DNA from: Adiantum capillus-veneris
Lineage: Eukaryota; Streptophyta; Polypodiopsida; Polypodiales; Pteridaceae
DNA: 64,000 nt
Reading direction: 5' to 3'
Assembly (NCBI GenBank): GCA_014529385.2
Contig: CM043944.1
Location: forward strand, 172,548,740 to 172,612,739
Shown here: in pieces, positions 10,631 through 22,434 of the stretch
Position numbering within the stretch: the first letter of the stretch is position 1
Layout of the letters: every line of letters starts with the position of its first letter
The notes under the pieces: generated by a model
Told to the model about the DNA's origin: nothing
What the model saw: only the letters and a program-made list of their open reading frames with translations
Databases searched by the model: none
Position numbers and translations under genes: made by a program

Positions 10631-11825
10631 TTACATAAGAGTCAGAACGTCTGTTACAAAATGCGGACGCAACCAATAATAAAGATGCAACAAAAGGTGA
10701 AAGCCCCCCTCAAAATAGCCTTGTAATACAAGGCAATAATGAAGATACAACCATACATGCAAGAACCCCTCAAGATAAACGTGCAATACAAAGCTGAGGG
10801 GCAAAACCTGAGGCTCAGTACAAGAGTAATACTTAATACAAGTGGAGAGAAGAAGATTTACAATTTCACCACAGAAATCTGCCCAGGACATTGTTAGCCA
10901 GCAAGCAGTGCAGCACCGTGAGAAAACATCCACATGTGAAACTCTCCAGACTAACCAGTGGGGAACCACCTGGACAGCACAGAGACCGTATTGAGGATCT
11001 TGAGTATGCTTGCAAGCAAACACCAGCTCTAAGGGCCTCCAACCATCAGTGACTTTCAAAGAAACCAGTAAACGCTATTGTCCCAAACAAAGAGATGTCC
11101 CTTCCAGACCAAAACTGGTGACGGCAAGAGAGCATTGATCAGGAGACTGGTTTGGCGGTGCGATGGGAGGTCAGCACGACAGATAAGCATGGAGGACAGA
11201 TTTGACACACTCAAGCTCTCTCTCCCTCTCCAAGAAAATGTGCTAATTTTTCTGTGAGCCAAGTGTGGTAGATGGTTAGCCCATTCTCTTTGGAGGATGA
11301 TGTCTTGAGTTGTAGGCTCATTGGATAGATCAGTATGGTCTCTTGGATTGTTTCTACAATGTTAAGATGTTTGTCAAAGCTTGTTTTTCATGTTTCATGA
11401 AATGATGGCTTGGTTGGTTGACAAAAATGGTTATGGAGTGGATGCTTTGTGTGCGTTCCAGGTATTCATTATGAGCAGGCTGGGCAATCCAGGTGCTTCT
11501 CTTGTTGCAGAGACAGCTGCACAGGTCATACAGACATCTATTACTTGTTAAATTTGGTAGGAGAAAAAGCAAAATATTCTTTTAGCTCCGAATCCAGTCA
11601 AGCTGAATGCTCTTCTGTAATTCACAGGGGCAAGATGGACCTGAAGCTGCAGCACGTGATTTGCAAGACTATAGTCTTGACACTGTAGAAGAAGAAATTG
11701 CTCAGCTGCTGGAGGAGGACATGGGTGGAGCATTGCGATCGCTACAAAGCAAAGGACTGTGCATGATGCCCATCTCGTTGGCAGCAGTAATGCCGCCAAT
11801 TCATGATTCTAAGCAACCAACTTGA
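9023..11825 (+). CDS. bHLH transcription factor, LRL/UNE12-like (eight exons)
   Basis: Predicted exons are 9023-9449, 9534-9757, 9904-9996, 10106-10204, 10281-10346, 10501-10566, 11462-11524 and 11628-11825. All introns are GT-AG, and the joined frame is open for 411 codons plus stop. An in-frame TGA at 9017 supports the start. Residues 262-325 hold the bHLH: RARRGQATDPHSIAER, then KRRERI, helix 1, ELVPTLNK loop, and helix 2 ending VEDVIEYVKFLQLQ. H276, E280 and R284 are the E-box-contacting triad. MSRLG after helix 2 and the C-terminal LLEEDMGGALRSLQSKGLCM then MPISLA match the plant LRL group (UNE12, bHLH66/69/82), nuclear dimeric regulators associated with root-hair and reproductive development. 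It is the only convincing host gene here. The role in this species is inferred from family. Confidence 0.9.
10569..10626. repeat. (TC)n tract in intron 6 of the bHLH gene
   Basis: A pure dinucleotide run of about 58 bases begins three bases into the intron, overlapping the donor GTTCTCTC. Its length may affect donor recognition. It also forms the end of a retroposon-like fragment read from the other strand. Confidence 0.97.
10627..11262 (-). mobile_element. Possible retroposon fragment inside bHLH intron 6
   Basis: Minus-strand frames at 11056-11262 and 10631-11059 run on from each other across one stop, an unusually long open stretch for an intron. They contain HLFVWDNSVYWFL and KVTDGWRPLELVFACKHTQD. 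I cannot name the product. On that strand the fragment ends in (GA)n, as some LINE tails end in simple repeats. No target duplication was found, so origin by retroposition is inferred. Confidence 0.35.
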
Positions 11826-12120
11826 CTTGCAAATTCAAGCACCTGATTTTTCTTTTACAACCAGTACACCCACATATACAAAAGCCCATTGAATAAGGGC
11901 TGAAATGTCTTTAAGAAAAGGTCATTCATAGCATGAATGTGAGTATGGTAATGCCCGACAAAATCAGAGGAGAATGGCAAAGGTTCTGTCAGTCTAATGG
12001 GTTTCAGCGGCAGAGCTGCAGTTTTCCCTTAAAAGAAAATAAACCCAGCATAGAGAAATTAACAATACCAAGATTTTCTATAATAGAACATCTAGAGATG
12101 GAGATGCCAGAGTGACATCG
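11826..12120 (+). other. Probable 3' UTR of the bHLH gene
   Basis: The stop codon ends at 11825. A possible polyadenylation signal AATAAA lies at 12038-12043. A 60-codon open frame at 11933-12115 has no recognisable features and is better read as UTR. Confidence 0.45.
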
Positions 12121-14567
12121 CTCTGCCGCAAAGAGCTCAAAAAAGCTAGTGAACTTAATGGAAGGTCTTGAACATAAGCGACGGTTAGCAAAGTGGGCTT
12201 CTTAATGTATGAAATAGCAAGATGTGTGTGAAGTTAGAAATTTAGAGTTATTTGATTGTACACAGAGGCAAGAGTTTAAGAGGGTAACTTTTGACAATAT
12301 TAATTGAACTTATCAATATTAGCTACAGATTGCATAAAGTCACAAGATCAGAGAGACATGAAAAATTTGTATGATAGCAGAGGTGTAAGTAGTTGTTCCT
12401 TAAACCTCTCTTTGAAGTGTTATTGGCAAGAAAGCAATCGACTCTTCCCTTTCTTAAAGGACAATGTGGAGTAAATTTGAGTTAGAACTTGCATCAAATG
12501 CCATAGTATATTTCCACTATTTCTTGTTTGGTTTATCAAAGAATGTTTTAGACATACTGTCATGAGTGTCAAAGCAAGACTTCATGCTTTAGCTTTATAT
12601 TGTCAAGGCAAACAATATGCCTAACATAAGGTAAGATCTATTTGGCATTTTGCCTCTTTGGAGTGATTAGCAAAATGTTTTCTTTTTCATTGAATGGTGT
12701 GTTGCAGACCATCTACAAATGAATGTTATTGACCTGATTTATATGCATGAGACAAAATTGTGGTGCTTAAGCATTAAATTATTCACCATCAGAGTTTTAT
12801 GAGTGTGTAATTTAGACCCATCTGCATGCCAATCATATTGAGTAAAGTAAAATTTGATGGGAAAATGTTTAGGTAAGGTTACTTGATGGTGGGATCGTAC
12901 AGGACAAAGGTAACTAACCCATGCCTTTTGAGGAGATTGAGGGTGAAAGGTAAGCCCAAGTTTTGTGCCTCAGAATTCAAAAGACGCCTTGGTCAACAAC
13001 AATTTTTTTAACAATGGTAGTCTACTCTTTAAAACTTGGAAGTAAAGGAAGTCCACTCTCATTTTGTCAACTAGAGGCATTAGAAGAACCCAAGAGAGTC
13101 AAAATAAAACCTTGCTAAACTACCCAGGGATAGCACTAGATGTGTCATAGGAAGGGTACTCTCCAAGTCTAGCCATCTCCCTCATGTACATCCCTTGATC
13201 CTCATCAGCAAACAAGGGTCAAGTGTCAAACAATTGTAAAGATACAATTTGTGGCAACTCAAGGGTATCTATGTGATCCTAGAAGGGCTAGCGTAATACT
13301 CTCTGGACTATCCTCCGTCATGTGTCTATATAATGTACCAAAACCATCGAGAAGGTGATCTAATGATGTCAATTGTGCTCGGGCTCTACATATCTACAAA
13401 TTAAGTGTCTAATGGTATGTGGGTTGAAGCTGGGTTTTCTGTTAGGTGTCTACATGAATGTATACGTGTGATTTGTCTAGCTAACCGCGAACCAACCATA
13501 GCTTGTTAAATAGGGTATGAGGATCCATGATCGCCAAAGTTTGTTAGTCTAGGTTGAATGTGGCATCAAGGAGATCTATATGTAAGGGTACTAGAGCTAG
13601 GGTGGGTAATCTGGCAATCAAAGGGCTAGCCAAGCACTAATCTGGTGTGTGAATTGGCTTTAAAAGTCGTTCATAGACCCAAGTCACGGTCAAATATTAG
13701 TCAACGTACCAAATCAAGGTCTAATCATGCACAAGCGCAAACACCACGCCAAGTCAAAATCTCGCACATGAATAAGTTCTAAATAGTGTAATTTGGCCAA
13801 TATCAAGGCCACAAACGAATATCTATAGCAAATCGTAGTCAAATGTGATCAAGCGTGTAATCTATTGTCAAATCAAGCCAAAATAGATTAATGCATGTGA
13901 ATTGGCTCTAAAGCTCATCAACTAGCAGAATGTAAACCAAAACCAAAATCCGTGAAAAAGCAAGATCTATGCGTGCGATATGGCTCAAATATGGTCAAGT
14001 CGAACATAATCCGACCTAATCCGCTCTTAAGGAGTATCTAACTAAATGTGCCTAATCGTGTGTAAGTGCGAGTGAACAGAATGTATACGAGGTGTGCGAT
14101 GTGTGTGGGAAGCAAGGAGAAGAATCGGGAGAGAGAAATGCAAAATATTTTTGTTTTATTAGTTTTTTTGAAAAAGAATAAATGCAAAGAAAAGCAAACA
14201 AATAAATGCAAAAGTTTTAAAAATACATAAGTTTACAAATAAAATCCAAAAAGAAATAAACAAAAAAATTAACTGAAAAATGAGAAAAATGAGATGTGTA
14301 TGGAAGTGGGGGTATATTTTGTATAATTTTTTAAATATGTCCACAATCCAAAAAAGTTCAAAAAATGGAAAATTAAATACCTCTCAAACTTCAAAAAATC
14401 CCAAAAGATAAAACAAATTGTAGCTTTTCATAAGAAAATTGATTGTCTATCAATACAAGATGCTGAAACTAGAATTTGAGTTGGATATGTAAGCTTTGGA
14501 GATGATTTCTTCATTATTTTTAGGCAAGGTAGTTTGTGACAAATTACATGCTAAGCACTCAAAAAAC
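12121..14567. other. Gene-free, moderately AT-rich stretch
   Basis: No open frame with recognisable domains, no LTR pair and no RNA gene are visible on either strand. The sequence around 13400-14060 has many CAAATC/GTCAAAT-like words but no clear tandem order. Nothing else can be supported. Confidence 0.6.
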
Positions 14568-15294
14568 TGTTAGGAAATAAGACGTAGCTAAATAGATAAT
14601 TGAGTAGATTACTTAATGGAGAGAGACAAATTTATATACACGAGATTATAGTGTAGAGAGAGAGAGAGAGAGTACACACGATATACGTGGTTCACCCAAT
14701 ATGGGCTACGTCCACGGGAAAGCAGCCACTCAATGGCTTTGGTACTTCAAAACAAGAAGTAGTTTACAAAGGGATTATACCCTTAATGGAGCTCCCGCCT
14801 TGCTTCACTCTCACCACCTCACACTCACCTGGTTGCATCAACTTCACACTATGAAATGTGTGTAGAAATGGCCTCCTTTTATAGGCCAAAAGGGCTGCCC
14901 TCTCTTATGAGAGACAGCCATGTGTAGCCGCCCTTGTGCGAATAAGTCCAAATCGGACCCTCCAATCCGCCCATGTGTGGCCGCCCTTGAGAAGACAAGT
15001 CCGCTTTTGAATTCGGCCACCGGCCATTGAATTCGGCCACCGGCCACCGGCCATTGACTTCCGACCACCGGCCACCGGCCATTGACTACCGGCCACCGGC
15101 CAACCGACCGGTTGTTTTCCGACCACTTTCCGACCGCCGTCCGGCCATAATATTCCGGCGAAAAAAAAGTCTCGGGGGCCTCCGCCCCCGAGGCCTTTAA
15201 AGTTGCCCCTGATTCTTGTCCGTGAAAATTTTGGTTTCCGGTGAGTGATTTTCCTTCACACACGATGGCTTCTCCTCATAATGGGGGCCTTACA
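14568..15294 (-). repeat. Candidate solo LTR with GGCCACCGG motifs
   Basis: The segment begins TGTTAGGAAATAAG and ends GGGGGCCTTACA, giving TG...CA ends. On the minus strand it contains a TATAAAAGG box (14876-14887 region), followed downstream by ACGTGG-type sequence (GTGGTTCACCCAATATGG at about 14688), a layout seen in plant LTRs and TRIMs. No matching second LTR, PBS or target duplication is visible, so boundaries are tentative. A (GA)n run lies near 14655. Confidence 0.5.
15006..15112. repeat. Short tandem GGCCACCGGCCATTGA repeats
   Basis: About five imperfect units combine GGCCACCGGCC with ATTGA(A/C)T. They sit upstream of the TATA-like box when read on the minus strand, a plausible U3 repeat cluster of the candidate LTR. 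The run is far more GC-rich than its surroundings. Confidence 0.85.
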
Positions 15295-17398
15295 AATGTG
15301 CGCTTTTACCACAGAAAATTACAAGGGTAAATCAGGCTCCATACTTAACAAAAACGGGTCTCAATTGTCAAAAAATAATAAAGATTTGAAAATATTGAAC
15401 AATCCAACCAAAATAAATACAAGGGTTTCTTAGGAATTTTTGAAAATTTGAGGGGTATTTTAGGAACTTCCACAAATTAGAGGGGTATTTTGGTAATTTT
15501 CTCTTTAAAATATTTACATGGGATTCCAAAAAATCCAAAATTGACCAAAAAATTAGTAAAAAACACTGATTTGCAATGCATGCTTTGTATCGATTGATTG
15601 TATCATTTTTTTAATTTTTTTAATTTTTAAATAGAAATTATTAATTTTAGATAATATTTTAGTAAAATTATATTCAAAAAATTACCCAAAAAATAGCAAA
15701 ACTATGTTACAAATAAGTACAAAAATAGAAAAAAAAACTACCCTTTTTTGAAAAATTATGCAACCAATTTGGCTAAAAACGCAGCACTTAGCAATGCAAA
15801 TAAACATGTCAACCAATCATTCATCAAAGTGTTAATTAAATCAAATAATTTTGGATCGTTTTTATCGTTTTTCATCCAAAGCTGAACCAAAAATTAGATT
15901 AATTAGTGATTTAATTTAAATGCATATCAATAAAAATACTACCAAATTTGCGTTTCAATCATTCCACTTCGCACATCAATTCACACTTACAAATCATTCT
16001 TCAAATGTGTAAACATGCACATTAAGCACAATTACATAATAAGTATACACACAAACAATTCTAATGCAATTTTGACAACATTTTGATGCAAATTAAATGC
16101 TCAAAACCATGAATCATGAGCAAATCAACAAACACAAGCATCCAATTGCTTTACATCAATCCATTGAGACCAAAATTGTGATACATTTATATCCAAATGT
16201 GTGTGTATGGCCTACACAAAGGCATACACTAATGCACCTATTCAATCAAAATCTGCACATAAATCAATAAATGAATGGATTAATGCACTTACATTTGCAC
16301 CAAAAATTGCGTTGATTTTTCACTCCAATTGACGACTCCATTGGTGCGTGTTGTGTGTGTGCGCACGCACATGCGCGCTCCAAAATTGCACTTCCATGAT
16401 CGCTTTGACCTACAACACACCATTACCAAATTTGTTATGTAGCGTCCATTTCAACAAAATCAAACTCATAAGATTAACAACCATACATATAATCAAAGAT
16501 TTATCTATGTGTAGTATTAAAAGCACATGAAATTAGTAAGTAATTCAAGAGATGATAATTAGTGAAAATTCTCTTAATTACACAACTCAAAATCACTCAA
16601 ATGTACATCAAATTTATTTTCAAAAGAGTAATGTTCAAACCTTTAATTAGGTATACACATATACAATTTTAAAAGAGTAATGTTCAAACCTCTAATTAGG
16701 TGTACACATATGTATAGCATACAAATTGTAATCAATTAGTCATAAATTAGCAATTAGTTAAAGAAAAATAGGAGATTTTACACCTAAATCTACCCTTTAA
16801 CACTCATTCTTACTCACAAAATTTCCTCTAGCTTAAGCTATCATCCCCATAATAGTGCCAAGTGTTGGCTCCACTTGTAGCATACTCCAATGAATCAACA
16901 ATAATGTCGATCCAAAGATGGTAACAACCAAGTTAGGGCATGGAAGTATCACACATGGATGAGTGTGTGGGAGCTATGAGCTAGGAAAGAGCGGAGAAAT
17001 CATTGGAGGTCATTTAAACAAGAGATAATTGATGAAGGGGATTAATGATCACACACACGTTAATCCTTATGATAATCACACAATGCTAATTGTTACATTA
17101 ACTACTAATCCTTGTGGTCACATCTTAATCACAATCTCACCCAAGCTTATGGAGTTCTAATTGAAGTGAAATATGCATGAATCCTACTCTACTCTCATCA
17201 TGCACACAATATCATGATCAAACACACAATAGGCATTAAGAGATTAGAGAGCAATTAGTTCTTACCTATACACATTAAGACACTAATACACACACTTAAT
17301 GAAAAGAAAGAGAGAAGCAAGAGGACTTCATAGCATGCATTAATCAATTTGTGAAGCAACTTCATAGCATGCATTAATTGATTTGTGAAGCAAGTACA
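15295..17398. other. AT-rich gene-free stretch with small duplications
   Basis: No coding features are seen. Two local tandem duplications occur: AAAAGAGTAATGTTCAAACC repeated with a 49-bp period from 16622, and ACTTCATAGCATGCATTAAT repeated with a 34-bp period from 17325. The composition suggests decayed repeat or intergenic DNA. Confidence 0.6.
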
Positions 17399-17590
17399 TG
17401 AGGCTCTAAGCTATTATTTATGGCATCTCAAGTGAATAGCCCAATGTGATTTCAATATTTATTTTGGCTTTAGGTATTTATTTTACTTATTTGTCAAATC
17501 TTGGGTAGGGCAATCTGCTAAGGTTAGTATATAAACACACCAAGTCACCATTGTAAAGAAATATCAATTCATTTCCTAGGTTGGTTGGTT

Positions 17591-17653
<63 letters not shown>

Positions 17654-17712
17654 CCCCCCCCCCACGTGCATTCTCCCCATTTCTCCATGCTTCCACATCG
17701 TCAACTATGACA
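17399..17712 (+). repeat. 5' LTR of the outer element, with (TC)n expansion
   Basis: It contains a TATATAAAC promoter-like motif near 17530, then a (TC)n run at 17594-17650 and a poly-C run at 17651-17663, and ends at ATGACA. The left edge near 17399 is uncertain because similarity to the right LTR fades. The right LTR has no counterpart of the (TC)n run. Confidence 0.7.
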
Positions 17713-17724
17713 TGGTATCAGAGC
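17713..17724 (+). other. Primer-binding site of the outer element
   Basis: TGGTATCAGAGC follows the LTR end directly. It is complementary to initiator tRNA-Met and fixes the plus orientation. Confidence 0.88.
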
Positions 17725-18932
17725 TTTGTGCTCAATGATTGCAAGGAGGACAATTAGAGCACGGTGGAGAAGACAAACCAAAGAGGATCCATTGATTTGT
17801 TTGCTAGCCATCGGAATTTTTGGAGACAAGCTCAAGTGTCGCCGTTTTGAAATGTTGGGAGTAGAAGAAAGGCAAGTGAAGTCTACCATCGGCAGCTGTG
17901 GAGCGACTATGTTTTAAAACGTTGCTTATTGTAGCATTTTGAAAGGTGCCTTGATGGTAGCCAAGGTTTTTCCATCTATGTTTTGAGATGTTGTCCACCG
18001 ATATGTAGGACTTTGAGCCCAAACACCCAAGTCGAAGCCTTCAACAGCCATGGCGTCTTGCAAAGCCAAGGGTGGTTGCCATTATTTTCTAGTTACTATG
18101 GACTTGCATTTTGATATGTTGTATGTGACTCACCTCTTTGTTCCTCCTTCTAGTGCAACATTTTGAAATGCTACACAAGGAGGGATCTGTAGCTATAGAC
18201 AAGGGAGTTCATCACTTGAGAGATTCGAACTCTCGAGGGAAAACTTGAAGGGTGGTTGCCATTATTTTCTACTTGACATAGACTTGCATTTTGATATGTT
18301 GTACATTATTGCCTATTTGTGCTACCTTCTAGTGTGCAGTATTTTGAAATGCTACACAAGGAGGGATCTACAGCTCGGCAAGGGAGGTTATCCCTTGAGA
18401 GATTCAAACTCTTAAGGAAAAACCAAAAGCACTTTGGAGGCACATGCTTTAACCCATTGGCAAAGGAAAACAATGATTAACTCCAACTAAAGGCTATGGA
18501 AAGTGGAGTGGCCACAACACCCATTTAGCAACCTATGCTCATTAGAAGTTCTTGAGGAAGCGCATCATTTTTTTTGGCTCGGGATTGTGAAGCCAAAGGC
18601 AAATTCACAAGCTCTCTAGAGGATAGAGGCAAAGGCAAGCTTGAAAATGATTGCAATACCAAGGCTCAGTTAGTTGCCTTGGTACCAACAAGGTTCAAGA
18701 GTTGTTGCTATAAATGTGAGAAGACTACTTGTTTGGCTTAGGAATGCAAAGTCAAAGGAAAAAGCAAGAACTCACAAGAGGACAAAGGCAATGGCAAGCA
18801 AGAAAAATATAACGGTGATAAAGATTTGATAGAGGAGATCAGCAAGGCACATGTGGCGATGGCCATAGTGGCCACAATGTGAGATTTCTAGTCAATTGGC
18901 GATTACGACAACTAGCTTCAGCCCAAGGAGAG
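17725..18932 (+). pseudogene. Decayed gag-like internal region of the outer element
   Basis: No long frame survives. Near 18700-18760 a plus-strand frame reads CCYKCEKTTCLA, similar to the first half of a CCHC zinc knuckle, followed by Lys-rich sequence. The words around TTGCCATTATTTTCTA occur twice (18072 and 18252) and so does CTACACAAGGAGGGATCT (about 18171 and 18350), an internal duplication of about 180 bp. A role as gag is inferred from position after the PBS and the knuckle-like motif. Confidence 0.45.
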
Positions 18933-19213
<281 letters not shown>

Positions 19214-19215
19214 AC

Positions 19216-19231
19216 TAGTATCAGAGTAGGG
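19216..19231 (+). other. Primer-binding site of copia A
   Basis: TAGTATCAGAGTAGGG, two bases after the LTR, matches the initiator tRNA-Met type site with one change (TGG to TAG). Confidence 0.82.
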
Positions 19232-20340
19232 TTTGTGCTTTCCGTCTTCGCGTCCGCGCGCACGCACTTTCAAAAGTGCAAACAGGTTTTCGATTTTGGT
19301 ACATTCAACGTTTCGAGAGCATTTCCAAATAGGCGTCCTGAGGTTTTACCCCCCTTTCAAAGCTGTTCGTACAGTCGAAAGCTTCATCTGAGCTACGCTT
19401 CAAGAGTTGTATTTTTGAACTCCACTTTTGCTATAGCTACAGGTACAAGTACAGGACACAGGTGCAGGTTGTTCAGAGACTATTTTTGGATGGTATATAG
19501 CCGTTTTATGGCTATTATGTGCTATTCAGATGGTGTTTATGGGATGATTAGGAGCACTTTTCGGCATCGACATTGTCTCGGGTTTTTCAGGAATCCATCT
19601 CCTCACAAGTTCTTGCATACATACAGGACATCCAGGTTTCTTACAGGTTGTAGTGTTTAGCATCAGCACAGATTTTAGTGAGAGTACTTGATGCGCATAT
19701 GCATTGTTTTGGCACTTTTGATAGTGCTTGAGCTCTTTTGAGAGCAGTTTTACTCCTCGTAGGGATTTGTTTACTGCTTGCACATTTCGTTTGGTGCCTG
19801 TTTGAGCGTGTATACTGCACCTTGCAGTATTGTTGATACTGAATGTGCATTGAGTTGCGGAAACTGCCATATGTACCTTTTGTGGAGCCGATTTGGCTTG
19901 TTTCTAGCAGTCCCGACCATTTCTGAGACTCGGTTCAGAGGCCCTTTCTGAGACTGGGCTGGTTTCTTGTCTACATAACCTTTTGTGAGGGTCGATAGCG
20001 TGAGGTTTTCTTGAGCTGGGGGATTCTTGAATGTTGAGATCCTTTCGGTGATACAGGTTGCTAGAGTACCCCTTTTTTCGTGGCCTCGCCATAGGACATG
20101 TATAGAGAGGGCTAGGTGCATTTGACACCGTGTTGGCAGTCTTGGATCAGTTTTTGACTTTTTATGCACAGTTAGTGGTTGATGCGCATGTCTTATGCTC
20201 TGAGAGCATTACTTTTGATGCGTTACTGATCTTTTGTGACAATTTTGGATCGAGATTCTGTTAGTTTTTTGGGGGAAACTTTGCCGAATTTTTCCCAGAA
20301 TTACCAATGTTTATCGCCATATTATCTTTAGCTTGCAGCC
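19232..20340 (+). other. Leader between PBS and gag of copia A
   Basis: About 1.1 kb precede the gag ATG with no convincing frame in the element's sense. Open frames on the opposite strand (19526-20169) show no recognisable motif and are regarded as chance. Confidence 0.6.
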
Positions 20341-20865
20341 ATGTCATCTAGCGATGAAAAGGATATTTACAATATCCGGAAATTTGATGGGACGAATTTT
20401 GCTATCTAGAAAGAGCAGATTCAAGGTGTTCTTATACAAAAAGGCCAGCTGGATCCTATCATGGAGCGCCCAGAGGGCGAGTATACAAATGTTGAGTGGG
20501 AGAAACTTGATGCTAAGGCCAAATCTACCCTCCGTTTGCATTTGGCCGAATCTGTGTACTTTACTATAGTTGGAGAAAGGACTACTAGAGATGTATGGGA
20601 TATGTTGTGTTCCAGTTATGAGAACAAAAGTGCCACTAATAAGTTTTTCTTGATGAAGAAGCTGTTTGACCTTCGTATGAAGGAAGAGGGCACTATTTCT
20701 ACTCACATTAGTGAGTTCAATATCAGTTTCACTCAGTTGACCACTCAGGGTTTCGTCTTCGATGAGGAAATCAAATGTATATTCTTGTTATGCAGTTTAC
20801 CCTCGTCTTGGGATACGTTATGTACTTTGATTAGCAAGTCAGCACCTGGTACTAGTGTACAATGA
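20341..20865 (+). pseudogene. Copia A gag (UBN2-type)
   Basis: The ATG at 20341 begins MSSSDEKDIYNIRKFDGTNF, a standard copia gag start. A TAG at about 20407 replaces the codon expected before KEQI. The frame then continues with DVWDMLCSSYENKS, FFLMKKLFDLRMKEEGTI and HISEFN, which are hallmark copia gag helices, and stops at 20865. A frameshift separates it from the zinc-knuckle part. In a live element this protein would form the particle. Confidence 0.88.
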
Positions 20866-22434
20866 CATCCTTGGGAGTCTGTTTACCGAGGAGATTCACA
20901 GGAAATCTCTCGAAGGCAAGAAGGATCGTGATGCGTATGTTGCTAGTGATAGACAGAGGGGTCGCACTCAAAGTCGTGCCAAAAACAAGGAACGTGGGGT
21001 CACGCAGTAAGTCTCGAGGTTCTATGCGTAATGTTGAGTGCTATCACTGCCATAAAAAAGGGCATGTGAAGAAGAATTGCAGGAAATGGCAGCAAAGCAA
21101 GAAGGATAAACAATCTGGTGAAACTTCTAAGTCTGATGATTCAAACAAGGGCAAAGCAAAGTTAGAGGAGATCAATGTGCTAGAGTCCTCAAATTCTCCT
21201 ATTGTAGAGACTCTTCCGACGGTTGTTATGCCACTTACCTCTGACATATTGGTCTTCACAGCAGATCTACCTGTCGAAGCTCTTGTTATAGAAGATGCGC
21301 AGTATGCACAGAATTGGATAGTAGATTCTTGTGTGAGTTTCCATGTGACACCACATAGAGAGTGGTTCTCTACTTATTCTCACTCTTGTGGCAAAGTGAG
21401 ACTTGGTGATGCTTATGAACTAGACATTGAGGGTGTCAGAAACGTCAAATTGCATCTAAGGAATGGCATGCACGTTACTTTATGTAATGTCAGACATGTG
21501 CCCAAGTTGACTAAAAGCTTGATTTCTGTTGGTCAGCTTGATGATTTGGGCTACAACACCACATTTGGCAATGGTTCGTCGATAGTACGCAAAGGTAATC
21601 TTGTTGTACTCAGAGGTCAGAAGCATGGTACCTTGTATTCCATGCATGTGTCAGATGTTGGTCATGATTACATATCTATAGTTGAGCTGCCGTCTACTGA
21701 GTTTTGGCATTGCTGGCTAGGTCATATTAGCCAAAAAGGAAAGAGAACTCTGACTCGTTTTGGCTACTTACCAGTCTTGTCTCATGTTGACTTTCTTGTT
21801 TGTGAGCATTGTATCTATGGCAAACAGACTAGGTCCGTGCACTTACCATTGGGTCAAAAGCGAGTTGAACCTCTAGATTTAGTGCATAGTGATGTTTGTG
21901 GTCCTATGTCAACCAAATCTCTAGGGGGAGCCAACTATTTTGTGACATTCATAGATGACTCTACTCGAAAGGTGTGGGCATATCCTTTGAAACATAAGGA
22001 TCAAGTCCTTCCTGTGTTCCAAGTTTTTTTAGCACTCGTGTGAGAATCAATCTGGCAAGAAACTCAAGAGGTTGCGGACTGACAATGGTGGAGAGTATGT
22101 CTCCAAGGAGTTTGACAATTTCTGTGCTAAAAGGGGGATTAAAAGGCAGTTTACTGCACCATACACACTAGCTAAGAATGGAGTTGCTGAGCGCATGAAT
22201 CGTACAATTCAGGAAAGAGTCACGGCCATGCTTTCCATGGCAAATCTCACACAAGGCTTTTGGGTAGAAGCCGTCTTGACCGCAGTGCACATAATAAATG
22301 GTTCGCCTAGTACGCCATTGAATCATGAGATTCCAGAAGAGTTATTGTTTAAACGTAAGCCCCACTATGACCATCTACCTGTTTTTGGTGTGAAGCTTAT
22401 GCTCACGTGCCTAAACAACTTTGCCAAAAGTTAG
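20862..22434 (+). pseudogene. Copia A: zinc knuckle, protease and integrase
   Basis: The first frame (20862-22043) holds a CCHC knuckle (CYHCHKKGHVKKNC), then the protease site reading VDSCVSFH where D-S-G is expected, a Gly to Cys change likely to disable it. A GAG-pre-integrase domain follows (FWHCWLGHIS...CEHCIYGKQ), then the integrase core start (LDLVHSDVCGP, FIDDSTRKVW). A frameshift near 22043 moves to 22072-22434, carrying TDNGGEY and the NGVAERMNRT block with the catalytic Glu. The catalytic D, D and E are all present across the two frames. Confidence 0.9.

Noticed and set aside
11933-12115. Small ORF after the bHLH gene
   Set aside because: 60 codons with no motif, in the expected 3' UTR; no support as a separate gene.
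19526-20169. Minus-strand frames in the copia A leader
   Set aside because: They are antisense to an obvious retrotransposon, with no motif or codon pattern.
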